Shown piece after piece: positions 21,360-34,579 of a DNA stretch of 64,000 bases (position 1 is the first letter of the stretch; every line of letters begins with the position of its first letter). The notes under the pieces are model-generated. The model saw nothing but the letters and a program-made list of their open reading frames with translations. It was not told where the DNA came from and made no database searches. Position numbers and translations under genes: made by a program. Where the stretch lies: positions 62,001 through 126,000 of the forward strand of contig JAODTK010000245.1 of NCBI GenBank assembly GCA_026419785.1. The letters are read 5' to 3'. Source of the stretch: Sclerodactyla briareus (taxonomy: Eukaryota > Echinodermata > Holothuroidea > Dendrochirotida > Sclerodactylidae).

Positions 21360-23765
21360 ATAGCTCTGTGTAGAAACAACAAATGAGATTAAACGTGGCG
21401 GTGGCCAAAATGGGTGAGGAGGTTTAAGAAATCTAACGCACCCTTCTCCCATGTGTTCGGTTTTTTTTTTTTTCTTTTAATATACATAAATGCGTGGAAA
21501 CAAATCAACGAAATCCTCTTACAAATAACGATCGTGTTGCCATAGTAGTTGCCGTGTCTTCTTTAAATTCATTACTGCGCGAAAAGATTCCGGTAAAATT
21601 TCAGTATATCTATGTAATCTAGGACGCACAGATTCTCATTGTGTAATGAGTTATATATAGTTTGCAGAATGCACGTGCCCTGAGTGTTCATTTGGCGCTG
21701 GTGTTCACATCGAAGCCAATTAACAACGCGTCACTTCACTCCTGACAACGAACGAATCGAGCCACCAGCTGGTAATCCCACCCCGTTGTGTAAGTGACGG
21801 TAAAAAAAAATCCCATGGTCAAACTTTACTACAGTCGTTTTAATTTACTTTGTTGAGGGTGATTCCATGACTTGCGGTCACTGCCACTCCAGGTTCTTTA
21901 CGACGAAGCATGCGGGGGTTAGTAAGTATGCCAGGCAGATGAAGAAAAGAGAGTATGTGTTTCCCTGCGATTAGAACTGCAATAAGAAAAATCCCGAGCT
22001 GCATATCGACAAAAACGAATGGGCGAAACCTGGACATAAGTTATAAAAAACTTAGTTTGACTTTGCCCTGCGGAAATGTGTGCCTGATTTGACCACCACA
22101 GCAGGCCTGAATTCCTTTTCTCTTCTTCTCTTCTGCGGCCCGCGTCCCTCTCTCGAGTCCTTCCTCATTTCCCATCAAGCTGCGGGCACAGCTCCCAAGA
22201 TTTCGGGATGGGCTGAATTTTATAGCCTATAAGTATACCACACATGAACATGTCTCCCCAACGCAACTACTTCAACAGTTGTAGAGGGCCCAGAGGGCAA
22301 TGTTCTTCCCATACTGCCTTGGCATGTATGAGTGGGGGGCAGGGTCGGCGCCATCAGGGGGGATGGGGGAGCCCGCCTCCTCCCTATGGTTTGGGGGGGG
22401 CCGAAAAAATAAATCGAATGAATGATGTTTCAATGCCACGTTTTCGTCGGAAATTGGGTGAAGTGTCAAATACGTTATCCAACCTTAGGTGATTTTTATA
22501 ATTTTTAATTTCGTTCTCATCGAGACTCATCGATACTCAAACTGTTGCGTAAATATAGCGTTCTCAAATGTAGCTTATGCCTACCAGCCGGCATAATCGA
22601 CGCGGGGTGTGGTGGTGCCACCCCCCACCCCCCCTCCCAATAATTTCCATTCTGTCGGCAACTTTTCGGTCTGGTCGGCAAAAAGAGAAGAGTAACGAAA
22701 AGAAAGAAGAGGGGAGGAGGAAGAGAAGAGGAAAATAGGAGAGGAGGCAAAAGAAAGAGGGAAGGTAAAAGGAGAAGTAAATACAGCTCTTTTGTTGCAC
22801 TGCATTCAAAGCGCACTACTGTAAATAATCAAACAGTTTGTTGACAAGACCACTGACGTTTTAACGAACCATTTTTTGTTCCCTTACCCTTATTTGTGCA
22901 TTCATTGGGTATGGTCAGGTATCTCCACTAAATGGTCGTATATTTTTGGTAATTCTTTCCATATATTGGTTTCCAGAAGATCCAAAGTCCTGTTCAGCAT
23001 TTTTTTTTTGAGTTGCGGGGTAACTAATAACCGAAGGACGCATTTTTGCGGAGGTGGGGGGGGGCTATTGCTATTATGTCATCAAATGTCCTTACCTATC
23101 TTTTCTGTATACTTTGATCAGTTGTGATCCGGAATGCCGATTGTTCAAAAATATCGGGCATATCATAATGTCAGAATTTCAATCTCAGACTATCTAGAAA
23201 TATCAGTATGCAGCATTTACTATCAGAAACATGAACGTTTCAGTATTTCCCAAATATTTCATCTATTTTATTGCTTTTTATTCCCTTAACAATTTATTGA
23301 ATTTTTCGTTTTAGTTTGTTTGCTTACATTAAATTACAATCCAGATGGTGAAATTGGTCATCTAATTGTGGAAAGTCAATCATTAACAAATCACAATCCT
23401 CTCCTATACTATCTACTGGAAATTTCATTACAATCGGATATATGAACAGTAGGCCAGGAACGAGTCCTAACCTACAATTTCATGTTTTTTAGACAACCTG
23501 TGCATTTAATTAAAACAAGAACATAGCTTAGCGCTAGTAAGCAATTTTTCCAGATCCCATTTAAAAAGAAAATCAAATCTACCTAATTGGGGGATTTATG
23601 GAATATGCATATCATTCTATACATTTACAACTACTGCAAGGACTGAGTCTCGAAATGAATGATTATGCACACACCAAGACAATTAGATTATAGAATATTA
23701 TGTTATTTTAATCGAAGCCACTACTACATGAATCTACACACAATGATACCTGGCACCATACTTGT
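21360..23765. other. unassigned, with G/C runs and a purine tract
   Basis: I see no recognisable gene. G-runs occur at about 22360-22400 and 23050-23060, and a C-rich stretch at 22620-22638. A purine-only-like tract at 22677-22780 is listed separately. Both G/C-run segments at 22335-22405 and 22595-22680 contain CGGC-type words, and the second contains TCTGTCGGCAACTTT, which recurs as CTGTCGGCAACTTT near 35712. They may belong to one interspersed repeat family. Confidence 0.4.
22677..22780 (+). repeat. polypurine (GA-rich) tract
   Basis: Roughly 100 bases are over 90 percent A or G on the plus strand, made of GAAGAG, GGAGGA and AAAAGA words. The three minus-strand frames rich in Leu, Phe, Ser and Pro are readings of this tract. 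It is simple sequence with potential to form unusual DNA structure. Confidence 0.75.
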
Positions 23766-23769
23766 AACT

Positions 23770-24640
23770 TGCTGACCCTTAGGGGTAGTCCCAACTGCCT
23801 TATAAGGGGGGGGAATGTTATATTGCTTGAGTTCGTACTTGTGGTACAATATGCAGGCTATGTTATGGCCTTTAGGAGATAGTCGCGACTGCCCTTATAT
23901 GAGGGAAATTCGCTTAGGATTGTGTACACTAGCAGGCTATGTGGGCCTAATCTGCCTATCACCCTATTAGGGGTAGTTCAACCGCCCCTTATAAGAATGA
24001 AGAGGTAGATAATGATTTTTTGTGTACAATATGAAAGCTATGTGGCCTGTCTGCCTATTAGGGGTAGGTCAACTTCCGCCTTATATGGATGGAGATCCGT
24101 TCTTCTTTTTTTTGTTCCTGATGGTGTACAATATGCAAGCTATGTATGGCCTATTAGGGGTTAGTTCAACTGCCCCTTATATGGATGAGATTTCGATTAT
24201 TATTGTGTTCATCAGGCAGCTGTGTGGATAATCTGCCTATTAGGGGAAGTTCAACTGTCACTTATAAGGAATGAGATTCAAAATGTATGTCACTATATTA
24301 AGCTATGTGGCCTATTAGAGGTAGTTTTCCACTGCCCTTATAAGAAGGGAGATACGTGATTGATTGCGGTGCAATATGCATGCTATTCATGGCCTATTAG
24401 GGTAGTTCAACTGCCAACCCTTAGAAGAATGAAGATTCGATGATGATAGTGTATAATATTCCATGCTATGCCATGCCTATTAGAGTTTTAATTCAAACTG
24501 CCCCTTATACGATGAAGATTCGATAATTATTGTGTGTGTATTATGCAGGCTATGTATGGCCTTTAGGGGTAGTTCAACTGCCCCCTATAAAATAATATTC
24601 GATGATGATTGTGTGTGATATGCAACTATTTATGGTCTAT
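23770..24640. repeat. satellite array, ~10 units of 75-95 bp
   Basis: The core CTATTAGGGGTAGTTCAACT followed by GCCCCTTATA recurs near 23781, 23872, 23966, 24061, 24156, 24240, 24315, 24396, 24480 and 24565. Between cores lies GATGAGATTCGATGATTATT, then GTGTACAATATGCA and GGCTATGTGGCC, with many indels. No protein is encoded. The same core is found in the 60.95-62.2-kb array with a different inter-core sequence. Confidence 0.9.
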
Positions 24641-24649
24641 AACTTGGTG

Positions 24650-27490
24650 AATCAAATTCCCCACATGAGAATGGATATCAATGAATGATGTTCGAAATAA
24701 TTGCCGGCAGTTTCTTGATTCAGTATAGTCAATGTTAATTCGTATACTAGAGCTCGATCTTTAGAAGGAACAATGCCGTCAATTTTCCTTCTCAAGTTTT
24801 TAAAAGGTGCAGGTAAGTATTGGTTCGTTGAAACCATGAGCATTTTTTCTCTTGAAGGCCGGTATTTATACTACTCTATTGTCCAATTAGCAAATTGGGA
24901 AGCGAAGAATGAGGATATCTTACCTCGCGCTTCAATTTGATACTCACTCCTGAACCGAATGATTAGTAAGCCCCCGGCACGCGCTTAATGCTACTTTGCT
25001 ATCGAACCCCTCCTCCACATTTATGTTGCGCATCTAACTCATGACCTGACACACCACCGTAAATGTGGAAGCGAGTCCCGGTTGTCCTGTTTATTCTGGT
25101 CGTGGATTCGATTTGACAACCCAGGTGTCATAATTGTAGGTGATGCAAGTATTAGAGGACGAGTACGATTGGCAGTCACATCTCAAAGACGCATCAGTAG
25201 GCTATATTGAACAAGAACGTAAGTAATGACTCACGGTATTGCAATTCTGTTAAAAGTGGATAAAGAGTCTAATAGCCGTAATTTTCCGAGATTTGCACTC
25301 GGAGATGGCGTGCCAGTTTCCAATTGGCAGCCATTTGTCACAACTTGGTGAGACAGTTATCTCGTAGCAAATGGGCCATGGCAATCGGCTTCTGAAAATA
25401 GCAAACATAAAGAAAGATTAAAAATTTGGAACTGGTGGCTGAGTGATATTATGAACACAACAGAACTTTTTGTGGCCCAATCGCGATTTTCATAAGATTG
25501 TCTCGGGAATATCTACCCACCCCCCTCCCCCCTCCACCCTCTGCATGGACGGCGCAAGAGTTCACTCAACACTGGATGGCATTTTACATTAGAACAATAC
25601 AAAAGTACGGGGTAATTAACGTTCCAACAGGGGCCCATGCATAGTATACTATCTTAAGAAATATGGGATCTTGCAAGGTTTCATCTATCTTCCCACCCCT
25701 CAATGAACACAAAAAATCTTCATATATCGAATTTGTCCTTTTATTTACGTTAGCTCTTGAAGGCATAGAAGCGAAAATGGTTCACTTTCAAAAGTTCCAT
25801 AGATGAAAGAGATTTGTTTTTTAATAACTACTACCTAATCTCAAATGGTCTTTCTTTTTTATCTACAGTGATTGCTCTGGTCCCGTGCATGACGTCACGA
25901 TGGAACTAGATAAATGTCGCTAACGAGTTCAACAGTAAATTGCTTATAATATGTTCCTCGAATAATTGGAGAAAAGGAAAGTTTTCCTCCGATTTCACAA
26001 TGAACTACTGGTTTTAATGTTTTTTGAAAAATCAGGTACACAAGTGTCTTAAAAAAGTAATTTTGCACTGAGTTCGTGTTGAGCATGTCGTTACGTAATA
26101 CTAGTTCTCCTCAGTTTTCAACTGTCTTACTATCGATGGAAAGGTCAGTTCAAGGGTAGGATTTCCCAATATACTCAATAATGGAAGGAATTATGGTATT
26201 TCAGATTATGTTTCAGCACTTCATGCTTCACAACATTTGCCCTTGCATGAAGTATAAACCGAAGCGCTCTCACGCTTCACCTGTAAACTTTGTAATTAAG
26301 AAAAAGACGAAAAAAATTCGCGTGCGCCGGGCGCACATCATGCCGTCTGGAAATCTACTTATATTTGATTAGAAACGTTTCAAATTTGACTGGACTGAAC
26401 ATGATATGTCCAGAGTTAATACAATGAGTACCTCATCTGTTTAATAAATTAAATATAATTTCCATCAATAGTTGAACAATACTCAAATAATTTGAGTGGA
26501 CGTATTAAAAAACTGACTAGACCTTTTTTTAGAGTGTATAACATATGCTTTCACGTTCCTGAAATGCCACAACTTAAACATTTAGGTTTTCAACTATTCA
26601 CTCCTTAAAAAATTTAATTGAAACATTTCAATCACCAAAACAGGGAGCAGGAGAAGACCTCTGCACTAACTTAACTCCCAACATTTTGAATTTTTAATAT
26701 TATTTGTCGATTGAATACGGTAAACCTGTACAGCTGTATCAGCTTACCTAGTGTGTCCTTGTTTTCTTGTTAGGGATTCTTGCGAAACGTCCTACCACAA
26801 GTCAAATTCAGCATGGCCTTGCCTACCGTTCATAGGAGCAGTTAACTGGGGCTTTGTGCTACTGGCCCAGCTTCATTGGATTCCGCATGAAGGTTTACGC
26901 TAGCCTGCCCGAATTACGACCGTGACCACTCATAACAGTCACTGTAACTAATACAACTCCCAATACATCCCTCTGCCCAGCTTTTCAACGATCAAACGGG
27001 CCTCCGAAATTCCCGCCGTGATAGCTTAATCATTTGATAGTTGATTGGTTCACCCTGGCTGAGTGACCTTGCAACGTAGACCCGAGCAATGAACCGCTGC
27101 CAGTGTATATACCGTAAGCGATTTAATGATTATGGAATCTTACTGTTCAGACGGTGGGAAAAATAGGGTGCAAAGAAAACTTGACCTTCGTGTGTGAAGA
27201 TAGACTGGTTTTATGGTTTTATTATCTCCTCTTCCCGAAGCGGATGAGATATTGTATTCATTTGCCATTTCACCTATATTACTGTGGTTGCCATAGCAAC
27301 GTTGGCTACGTGTCCATAGTGGTGGTTTGGACTATCCACTGAGGGGTACCCACTGGTGGTGTACCCATGGGTGCCGGTGATCCCCGCAATGACGTGCAGT
27401 CGAAAAAGTGTCCCGTTGTGGTGTTTGCGTGTGTTGGCGTGTGTGTGGTGGTGTTGTTTGTGGCGTTTGCTTGTCCCTCAGATTTTTGAT
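24650..27490. other. unassigned AT-rich sequence
   Basis: Only short frames are open (for example 25584-25766, 26181-26372 and 27154-27342), none recognisable. A C-rich patch lies near 25518-25540 and a GT-rich imperfect microsatellite at about 27417-27470. I see no gene. Confidence 0.4.
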
Positions 27491-27499
27491 GGTTTTTCC

Positions 27500-29050
27500 G
27501 CAAATATCTTCATTTGAGTGCTGACAAAGAAATTTGCACCGTTTGAAGGTCACTAAAACCATAAGTGCTTCAAAATTAGACGAAACTATCACAATTTGGG
27601 AATTTAAGGAGAGAAAAGAGCAATGTTGGGGCAATTCCTCATTTTTACAAGTTTTCACTATTTTTCAAGATATTCCCTTATTCCAATGGCTGAATGATTT
27701 CAAACTTTTGGTAGCATGTGAAAAGGCCAAATAACAATTTCCCATGCAATCAGCCCCAGAATACCGACTAATGTCAATTTTTTTGGGAAAACAGATGTTT
27801 GGGCCAAATTTTTTGAGATTTCTGAAAAAAGTTTTTGGTATATTCAGAGATTGGGAGAATGAATGATTCCAAATTTCAGAAGAAAGTACATAGTATCAAA
27901 ACAAAGGTGCAAGCATTCATCGGTAAATTAAGTGGATTTCCATGAATATAATTATTTTTGGGGGAAAATGGTTTGTTTTCAGACATATTTTGATAAATTT
28001 TGTCATTTGTAACTCGCGAAAGGTACAAGTAAAACATAATTAATAGTTCTACATTGCCGATCATGAGATCCTGCAACTCAGGATGGGATTTTTGGCAGGT
28101 TTTTGCGAATTTCGATATTCGAGTGGCCGAACTAATTTCCTACAAAACTAGACGAAAATAGTTCAAATTGTGAATTTCACGTGCAGAAAACACATCTAAG
28201 GTCCTTTTTCTATTTTCCCCCTTTTTTAAAAATGTTTTTCTTTTTTAATTTAGTTTTTAAAAATGGTCAAATTTCATACAACCCTAGATAGTCACATTAC
28301 ACACAAGAACGTTCTCCACGAGATTCCATGGCGAAGTATCACCCTTGTCAATGTTAGGGGAAACACATTGTGGGGAAATATTGCTGTGTTCGCTATTTTA
28401 TGAAATATTTGATGATTGCATGCCTGAACATAGTAAAACTTCACACATGCCTCAATATGTCACATTACAAACACGTTTCTCACGGGCATTCCCATGCAAA
28501 GCAGGTTAGCGCTAACTTGGGGTTTCGGGGTCATAGCCAACCCTTTTTGGACATTTTTGGCCCCCCCATATCTCAGAAATGTGTGCAACCAAAAGGTCCC
28601 AAAAAGGAGGGAAAATTACAACACTTTTTCCATAAAATGAATTGCTCTGTTCGTTTATATTATGCGCTAAAATCCCAATATTTACGCCCCAAATTTTGAG
28701 CAGCGCATACCCTGATGCCAATTCAACAACCTTGTCAAATTTTCAGGCGGAAAACCCATTCTGGGGAATGTTTCATTTTTTTGATATTCTAGATCTCATT
28801 AATTGCAATGCCTAATCCTTGTCAGTGCACACAAAGCTAGATATATATAGTCACACAACATGTCTTCCCCCAAAATCAGGTAGAAATCATCAACATTATG
28901 AAATTTAGGGGGAAAAACAACATTTTGGGACAATTTTTCATGTTTCAGTATTTTCCAGTATTTCATGATTGCAAACTCACAAACAATATATATATATTTT
29001 TTTTTTTTTTGGGGGTGGGGGGGGGGGGACCATTTTATCACTAATTTCAA
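27500..29050. repeat. highly degenerate tandem repeat region
   Basis: Several phrases recur at irregular intervals. One is a GGGG(A/C)AA-T-TTTCA..TTT..ATATTT..ATGATTGCAA phrase near 27630, 28370, 28755 and 28925. Another, ACTAGACGAAA, occurs near 27575 and 28150. GTCACATTACA..CACG occurs near 28290 and 28458. The order suggests an old tandem repeat of about 170-400 bp that has diverged strongly. A mixed A/T and G run at 28989-29030 closes the region. Several short frames inside are not convincing as genes. Confidence 0.45.
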
Positions 29051-31255
29051 ATGAAATTGGAAAAGTAGGGGAGAGACGGGGGAAGATTTCAGGTAGGTGT
29101 TAAGTCTAGGCCTACTAGTCAGTAGTCTTTCAATTTTTTACTAGACTCACTACTCGTTGTGTGCGTACTTGCACTGTAAAATCGTAGTCCTACCCGTAGG
29201 CCTAGTCCAACTTGCATGAAGTACAACTCGAACTGTCCAGTACCCCTCTCGTCGAAGTGTTGTCCTGCATTCTCGATTCATCGCATGATATGGGCCCGAT
29301 AGCATCTTCCTCAGTACTAGGACTAAACTCACGCATGGTCCGACGTATCTCATTTGTATAAACATATACCAGCAATGGGAGGTGAATTGTTTTTCCACAG
29401 CCTTTCGTATTTATCTAAGGGCTAGTCGTATCTTAGGCTTACTGCCAGCTCCCACTGCCGTCACTGTACAAGCTCACATTGCAAGGCTAGGTAATCCATT
29501 AAGCTGCCTTTTTTTTCTAAGAGAAGAGGTTGTGGACAACTGGACCCCACGGGATTTGTAAAATAGGTTTAACGTGAAGGTAAACATCCTTCTTCCACGT
29601 CATGCTGCTGCCAATCTGATGATGAAAACAGACCTATGTTGCCGAATGCGTTGTCCGAGAATTTAACAACACCCCCGTTATTATGTTTGATACCTCATAT
29701 ACACCCCAATATGCAATCTGCGAAGACACAATATATCCTGCACGCCATCAGGCGACATCATTACATGTAACCATTGGCAAAGTTTCAAGCCAATGGTCAT
29801 GTATATGACTCGCGACTTTTTGTACTTCCTATTTATATTTCCTTATGGTAGTCGTAACCTCTTAACCAACTTTCAGTTTATCCGATGAACAAACAAGTCG
29901 CATCATCTATTGCAAATCCGCCATGGGGGAACCCAGTGATATCAATCGCAATGTGAAACATGTACATTTGAGAACCCTGGAACAAACAAACTATTGAGGG
30001 GTTTAAAGAGGAATCCCCTCTCGTCACTAAATATTAAGAATGATCTCCATCATTCCTAGGAAATACCTGTCTCAGATTTTTGTTATCAGGCTGCAAAAAA
30101 ACAGCATTTACTAGAGTCTTATGGGCTACCTATGAATCGTTCCCCAGTGATATCCTAAAGGGTTCTTTTAGACCTTCTATCCATGAGGCCATTCTCTCAA
30201 TATTGGGAGATACAACCAAACACAGATGAGGAGGGGTGGCCATTCGGTAAATCCAGAGCTAGAACCTCCAAATTTGGAGTGTAGGTTTTTTAACCAGTAC
30301 TAATTTGAGAGAATCGTTACAAAAACCATTGGCCTTTAAACTACATGCTGATAAACAAATGCAAACACAATCAATGACAAATAGGCCTAGTACAATCATA
30401 TTCTTTAATATCGTTTGTTGTGAAAATTCAGATTCAGGTTACTACAGGGGTTTCATTAATCCGTCGGCCTATTTTGGGGAACACAGCAGTGCAATTATTC
30501 CCACTATCTCCCGCAGGGATACAGCATGCTCCGTCAGAGTGACAAAGCAATAAAACCAAGGTCCTAGATGGTTGCCAGAGTAAACAGAGATGATACACGT
30601 AGGAAGTCATTTAAGGAGTTAAGGGGTGTCTACATGTAAAGCTAATAGATTCAAGGTTGGGTCTATGGGAAAGTTTCTCAAAACCATCTACTCCTCAGAC
30701 CCCACGCCTCATCCATGAGTTGCTGGATATTTTTTAGATAGTTTGAATTACTTCCGAAATATCAACCTCCCTCAACAATGCAATTTTCAATATCATACAA
30801 AAAGCACACCACTCTGCCTGCATCTATGGAATCCTAGCTAAAACGCGAAGTGTATCACACACACACTTTATTTTCTTAAACCTATGCAAATTTTAAGTTA
30901 TTTTTCCTGTAGGCCTACAATACTTCGAGTTTTCACTTCTCACTCCTTCTGTTATTATGATAGCTCGGTGGTTCGTAGAGACCAACTGCTTTCCCAGCCT
31001 TCCCACCATGGGGAGTTGGGTGAAGTCTAACCCATAGCTGCGATGAGATATTCAACTCTGTGGATTGCCCTGTTGGTTGTTTACAATTTTGGCCGCCCCC
31101 TCTAACCGAAAATCCTGATCCGCCCTGGTTGGGAGGTAATACTATGGATAAGGGTTGAGGTTTGACAACCAAACCAAGATCATTTCTTCTGGCGCAGCGG
31201 GTGTTGTAAAATTTGATTTGTGTTATCGAAGCAGAAGGACCAAATAGTTATTTTT
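29051..31255. other. unassigned; TAGGCCTA-type words
   Basis: There is no gene that I recognise. TAGGCCTA-like words occur near 29107, 29195, 30383 and 30911. A minus-strand frame at 30933-31172 and a plus-strand frame at 30305-30553 lack motifs. Confidence 0.4.
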
Positions 31256-31261
31256 TAGTTA

Positions 31262-31690
31262 GAACTGGGCGGTACCAGGCACGGTTCGCTAACAGTACCA
31301 AGGTATTTCCCCCTCAATGTGACTGCTTAATAAAAAACAGCAAGTTTTGTCAGCCTGTGTCTTGTTAATGATGCAGTTCTGGAAATGTTGAAATCCGAAG
31401 ATAATGTCATACCATTGACTGCCGGATAAACAGGAGCGATATGTAGACCGTCTAATTTTAGTCTAGTCTAAAATTGGCTTGAACTAGGACGGTCCAGGCA
31501 AGGATCGCTAACAAGTATCAAGTATTTCTTAATGTGACGGCTAATAAAAAAAACAGGCAAGTGTTTTGTCAGCCTATGTCTTGTTAATGATGCCATTCGG
31601 GGAAATGTTTTGAAATCCAAGATAATGTCAACCATGACTTCGGGATTACACAGAGAGTATGTAGACCGACTAATTTTAGTCTGAGTCGAG
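31262..31690. repeat. 220-bp direct duplication, two copies
   Basis: The copies begin with GAACT(G/A)GG(C/A)CGGT..CCAGGCA at 31262 and 31482. They share GTTTTGTCAGCCT(G/A)TGTCTT, TTGTTAATGATGC, GATAATGTCA and TATGTAGACCG.CTAATTTTAG in order. Differences are mostly single-base indels and a few substitutions. No coding frame spans the unit. Confidence 0.85.
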
Positions 31691-31694
31691 CTTA

Positions 31695-34250
31695 GAATGC
31701 TATGGAGTTCCTTTGGACATCAGCCGTTACGATTGTCAATAGGTAATAGGCATGGAATACGCAGGTATATATGCTTAATATGGGTACGCCCTTTCGAAGT
31801 TGTAAAGTGAGTATAGGCTCGTGCACATGTATTCCATCGATAGTTGTAATAGTCGGATAGGGGCAATATATTGCACACTCGTGATTCATAGCCTAACTTA
31901 TTGATTCTGGTGAGCACCGATGGACAAGAGGTACACCTTGCAACTTCAAAATACATGCAAGCCTACCAAAATAATGTAACAGTGTATAGTCGTGACCGTC
32001 TTTGGAGACGTTTAAGCACTGAAAAGGAAGGGGGAGGGTGGGAATAACTACTGAAGATTGCACACTCTTGCACTACCTAGCCCCAATTGATGCAGATTAG
32101 CTGCGCAAGTCGGCTTATGTCTTTGGTGGTGTGCCAACGTAATATCCAGTTGGGGGGGTTATGCTGTTCTGGTGTTCTTTCTGGTGTTCTTGCGCGTTGG
32201 GGGCGCTATGCATGGTTGCACTTTTTCCAGTTGAAATGTATCCAGCCAATATAAAACAAAAAAAAACTGCGGTTGAGCCTCTACAAACAGGGCAACTCGA
32301 ACTGAATCATCGACTATACTCAGCAGACGTCATGCAGCTCGTGCTATGGAAGCAGATACTGTATCTCTAATAGGCAATGGCACGCCACTAGATTGAGACG
32401 GTGGCAGGATGTGTGTGACGGACAGTCCCGTGTGATGAGGGACAATTCGCTGGTGAAGCGTAGCCTGCGGCTGCCACCCAATACAAATTTAGGTTCAGTA
32501 TAATTGAGTCGAGTGGCTAGGTGGGGAACACCGTGTGGTCTGTGAGCTCTAGACGACAATAAACTGATCCACACACTTAAATAGTACTGGTGTGGTACCT
32601 TTTTACTACCCAAAGAAGGTGTTTAATTGCCCATAAACTGAGTGTAGGAATTGATCGAATCAGTGTATAACCCTTTATTCTCATTTTATCATTTGCGCCA
32701 CTGCCAAGGTACCGAGGAATTATGTTTAATTGACTCGCACTAGGAATTTGCACGTAGAATAATGCCCAAAACTATACCCTAAGTTTTCGAAACCCGAATG
32801 AAGCCTTCATTGCGGTGTGGGTAATAGCCCGAGTTATATGGTGATTAAAATATGACGATAGTTGTACGTCACGTAGGAAGGACCTATCCGCTTGGTCTTA
32901 ACAAAACTACCTGTCATGGCTGGGTAGGAGGAAAGTACATGCCAATAGAAATGGTGGCCATGGCCATGTCAGACTCGGACCCATTTTGATGAGCATCTTG
33001 TTGTATTTTTACTCGGGTAATACGATCGTAGATATATGAAACTGCTCGGATATAAGGCGCGAGTACGTAGCCTACACTGGCGTGCCACCGAAGGAGTGGT
33101 CGGAAAACAGGGGGAGGGGGGAGGTCGCAAAGGGGGGGGCTAGGGCGTCGGTTAAATCGAAAACTACAGTGGCGTGCGCAGAGGGGGGCTTCTCTAAGCC
33201 CCGACGGGGGAGGCGAAAAATAATATTATTGGACAAGGGGCAAAACTATTGAGTACAGTCGGGGGGGGGGCGGGAATGGGATAAATTATGACTAACATAA
33301 GTTTTACGCGCGCAGGTGAAAACAACCGGACTCTTCGTCGATTAGATGAATGCCAGAAATGTCTCATCGCCATTCTTCACCATGGCCCGTCATATTTGGC
33401 TATTCTAAGGTTTTAGAACTACAGTGGGAGAGGGGTAGGAAGTCGTTAGTAGATGTTTATCACCATTTCTTTTTCAAAGTTTCCAAAACTTGATGGAGCA
33501 GAGATAGTCAAATGCGGAAACCAGATTTCGATTTGATCTTGAAGTCACTACTTCCATAGTATAATAAATAAAAATACGTGGAAACGGGCCTACGGGAATA
33601 GTCGAGCATATTATAACGAGTGACGTGCGAGGGTTTTTAACTTCGAATGCCTTTCCAAGGACGGAAGTTTCCATTACCATTAGTATGGGTACTAATCATG
33701 TATATGGGCAATGGACCATGCCTTAATCGGACAAAATGGCAGACGACGCATCAGGTGTTGAGATTGTCATGTGGTGATGGGCAGATGGGAGGGGGGGGGG
33801 GGTTCAGTCGTGGGTGTTAGGACATTAAGGGCTGTCAAAAACACTAGTGCGATGCGATCACATAGTTTGTACGATCCTTTCATGGAAGTCAAGTTGCGTC
33901 GGTATTCACCAAGTAACATGTAAAAAAAGGCAAAAGCAAGAGAGATAGGCGGATGACACAGAGAGGACGGGAGTATTGTAGACGTTCCGCAGGGGGGAGC
34001 CAGAATGCTAGATGGGGGGTATGCGGTTCCCGGAGGAGGTCCACAGCTGAAGTGGGGTCCGATGGGAACTCCACCCCGATGTGGGTGCATCGAGCTTGGC
34101 TTCAATGTGAAAAATGACTACGCCGGGGAATAGAAAACAAGGGAGGGCAACAGTGACAAGTATGGGGGGGGGGTGCGCTTGATGATGTGGCAAAGGGACT
34201 CCAAACCACCAGAGAAAGGTGGCTGTAAATGTTGATGATTGCTTTCAGTT
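31695..34250. other. unassigned; several G-runs
   Basis: No gene is recognised. G-runs occur near 32153, 33110-33145, 33260 and 33790. The segments at 33060-33145 and 33165-33275 both start with a CTGGCGTGC or AGTGGCGTGC phrase followed by G-runs. They may be two copies of a short interspersed repeat. The overlapping minus-strand frames at 33767-34105 look like low-complexity Pro-rich readings. Confidence 0.35.
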
Positions 34251-34254
34251 AAGT

Positions 34255-34520
34255 GGAATTGCCGCACTACATAGTAACGGCATCCTACTGAGAAAGACAC
34301 AGTTTCGAATTGCTTTGAAATTGCAACTTTTGAACAAGACACTCTGCCAAAAGGAAACTAACCCACCGCCCGAAAGCCTTGAAAGGGAGGACTTGTATTT
34401 TTCAGCTCAATCACATCACTTTTGCCTGTTATGTTATAGCGCCGACACGTCCGATAATTTATCGGTACAAGTTTTATCGCACAAGTTTGAACACCCCATC
34501 CGATAAAATTAAGCGTAGTC
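34255..34520. mobile_element. foldback-family fragment (outer arm and terminal repeat)
   Basis: This segment aligns by eye with 53120-53380 and with 60400-60650. It shares AAATTGCAACTTTT-like text, ACTCTGCC and a TTATAGCGCCGACACGTCCGATAA junction. It then shares the terminal words CCGATAATTTATCGG, TTTTATCGCACAAG and TTTGAACACCCCATCCGATAA. The 95-aa plus frame here is therefore part of a repeat and not a gene. No inner arm is present, so this copy is truncated. Confidence 0.7.
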
Positions 34521-34579
34521 TTCATACGATTTAATTGATTGAATTACTCGCATTCACATTGGACAGAAGAGGGCAACTC

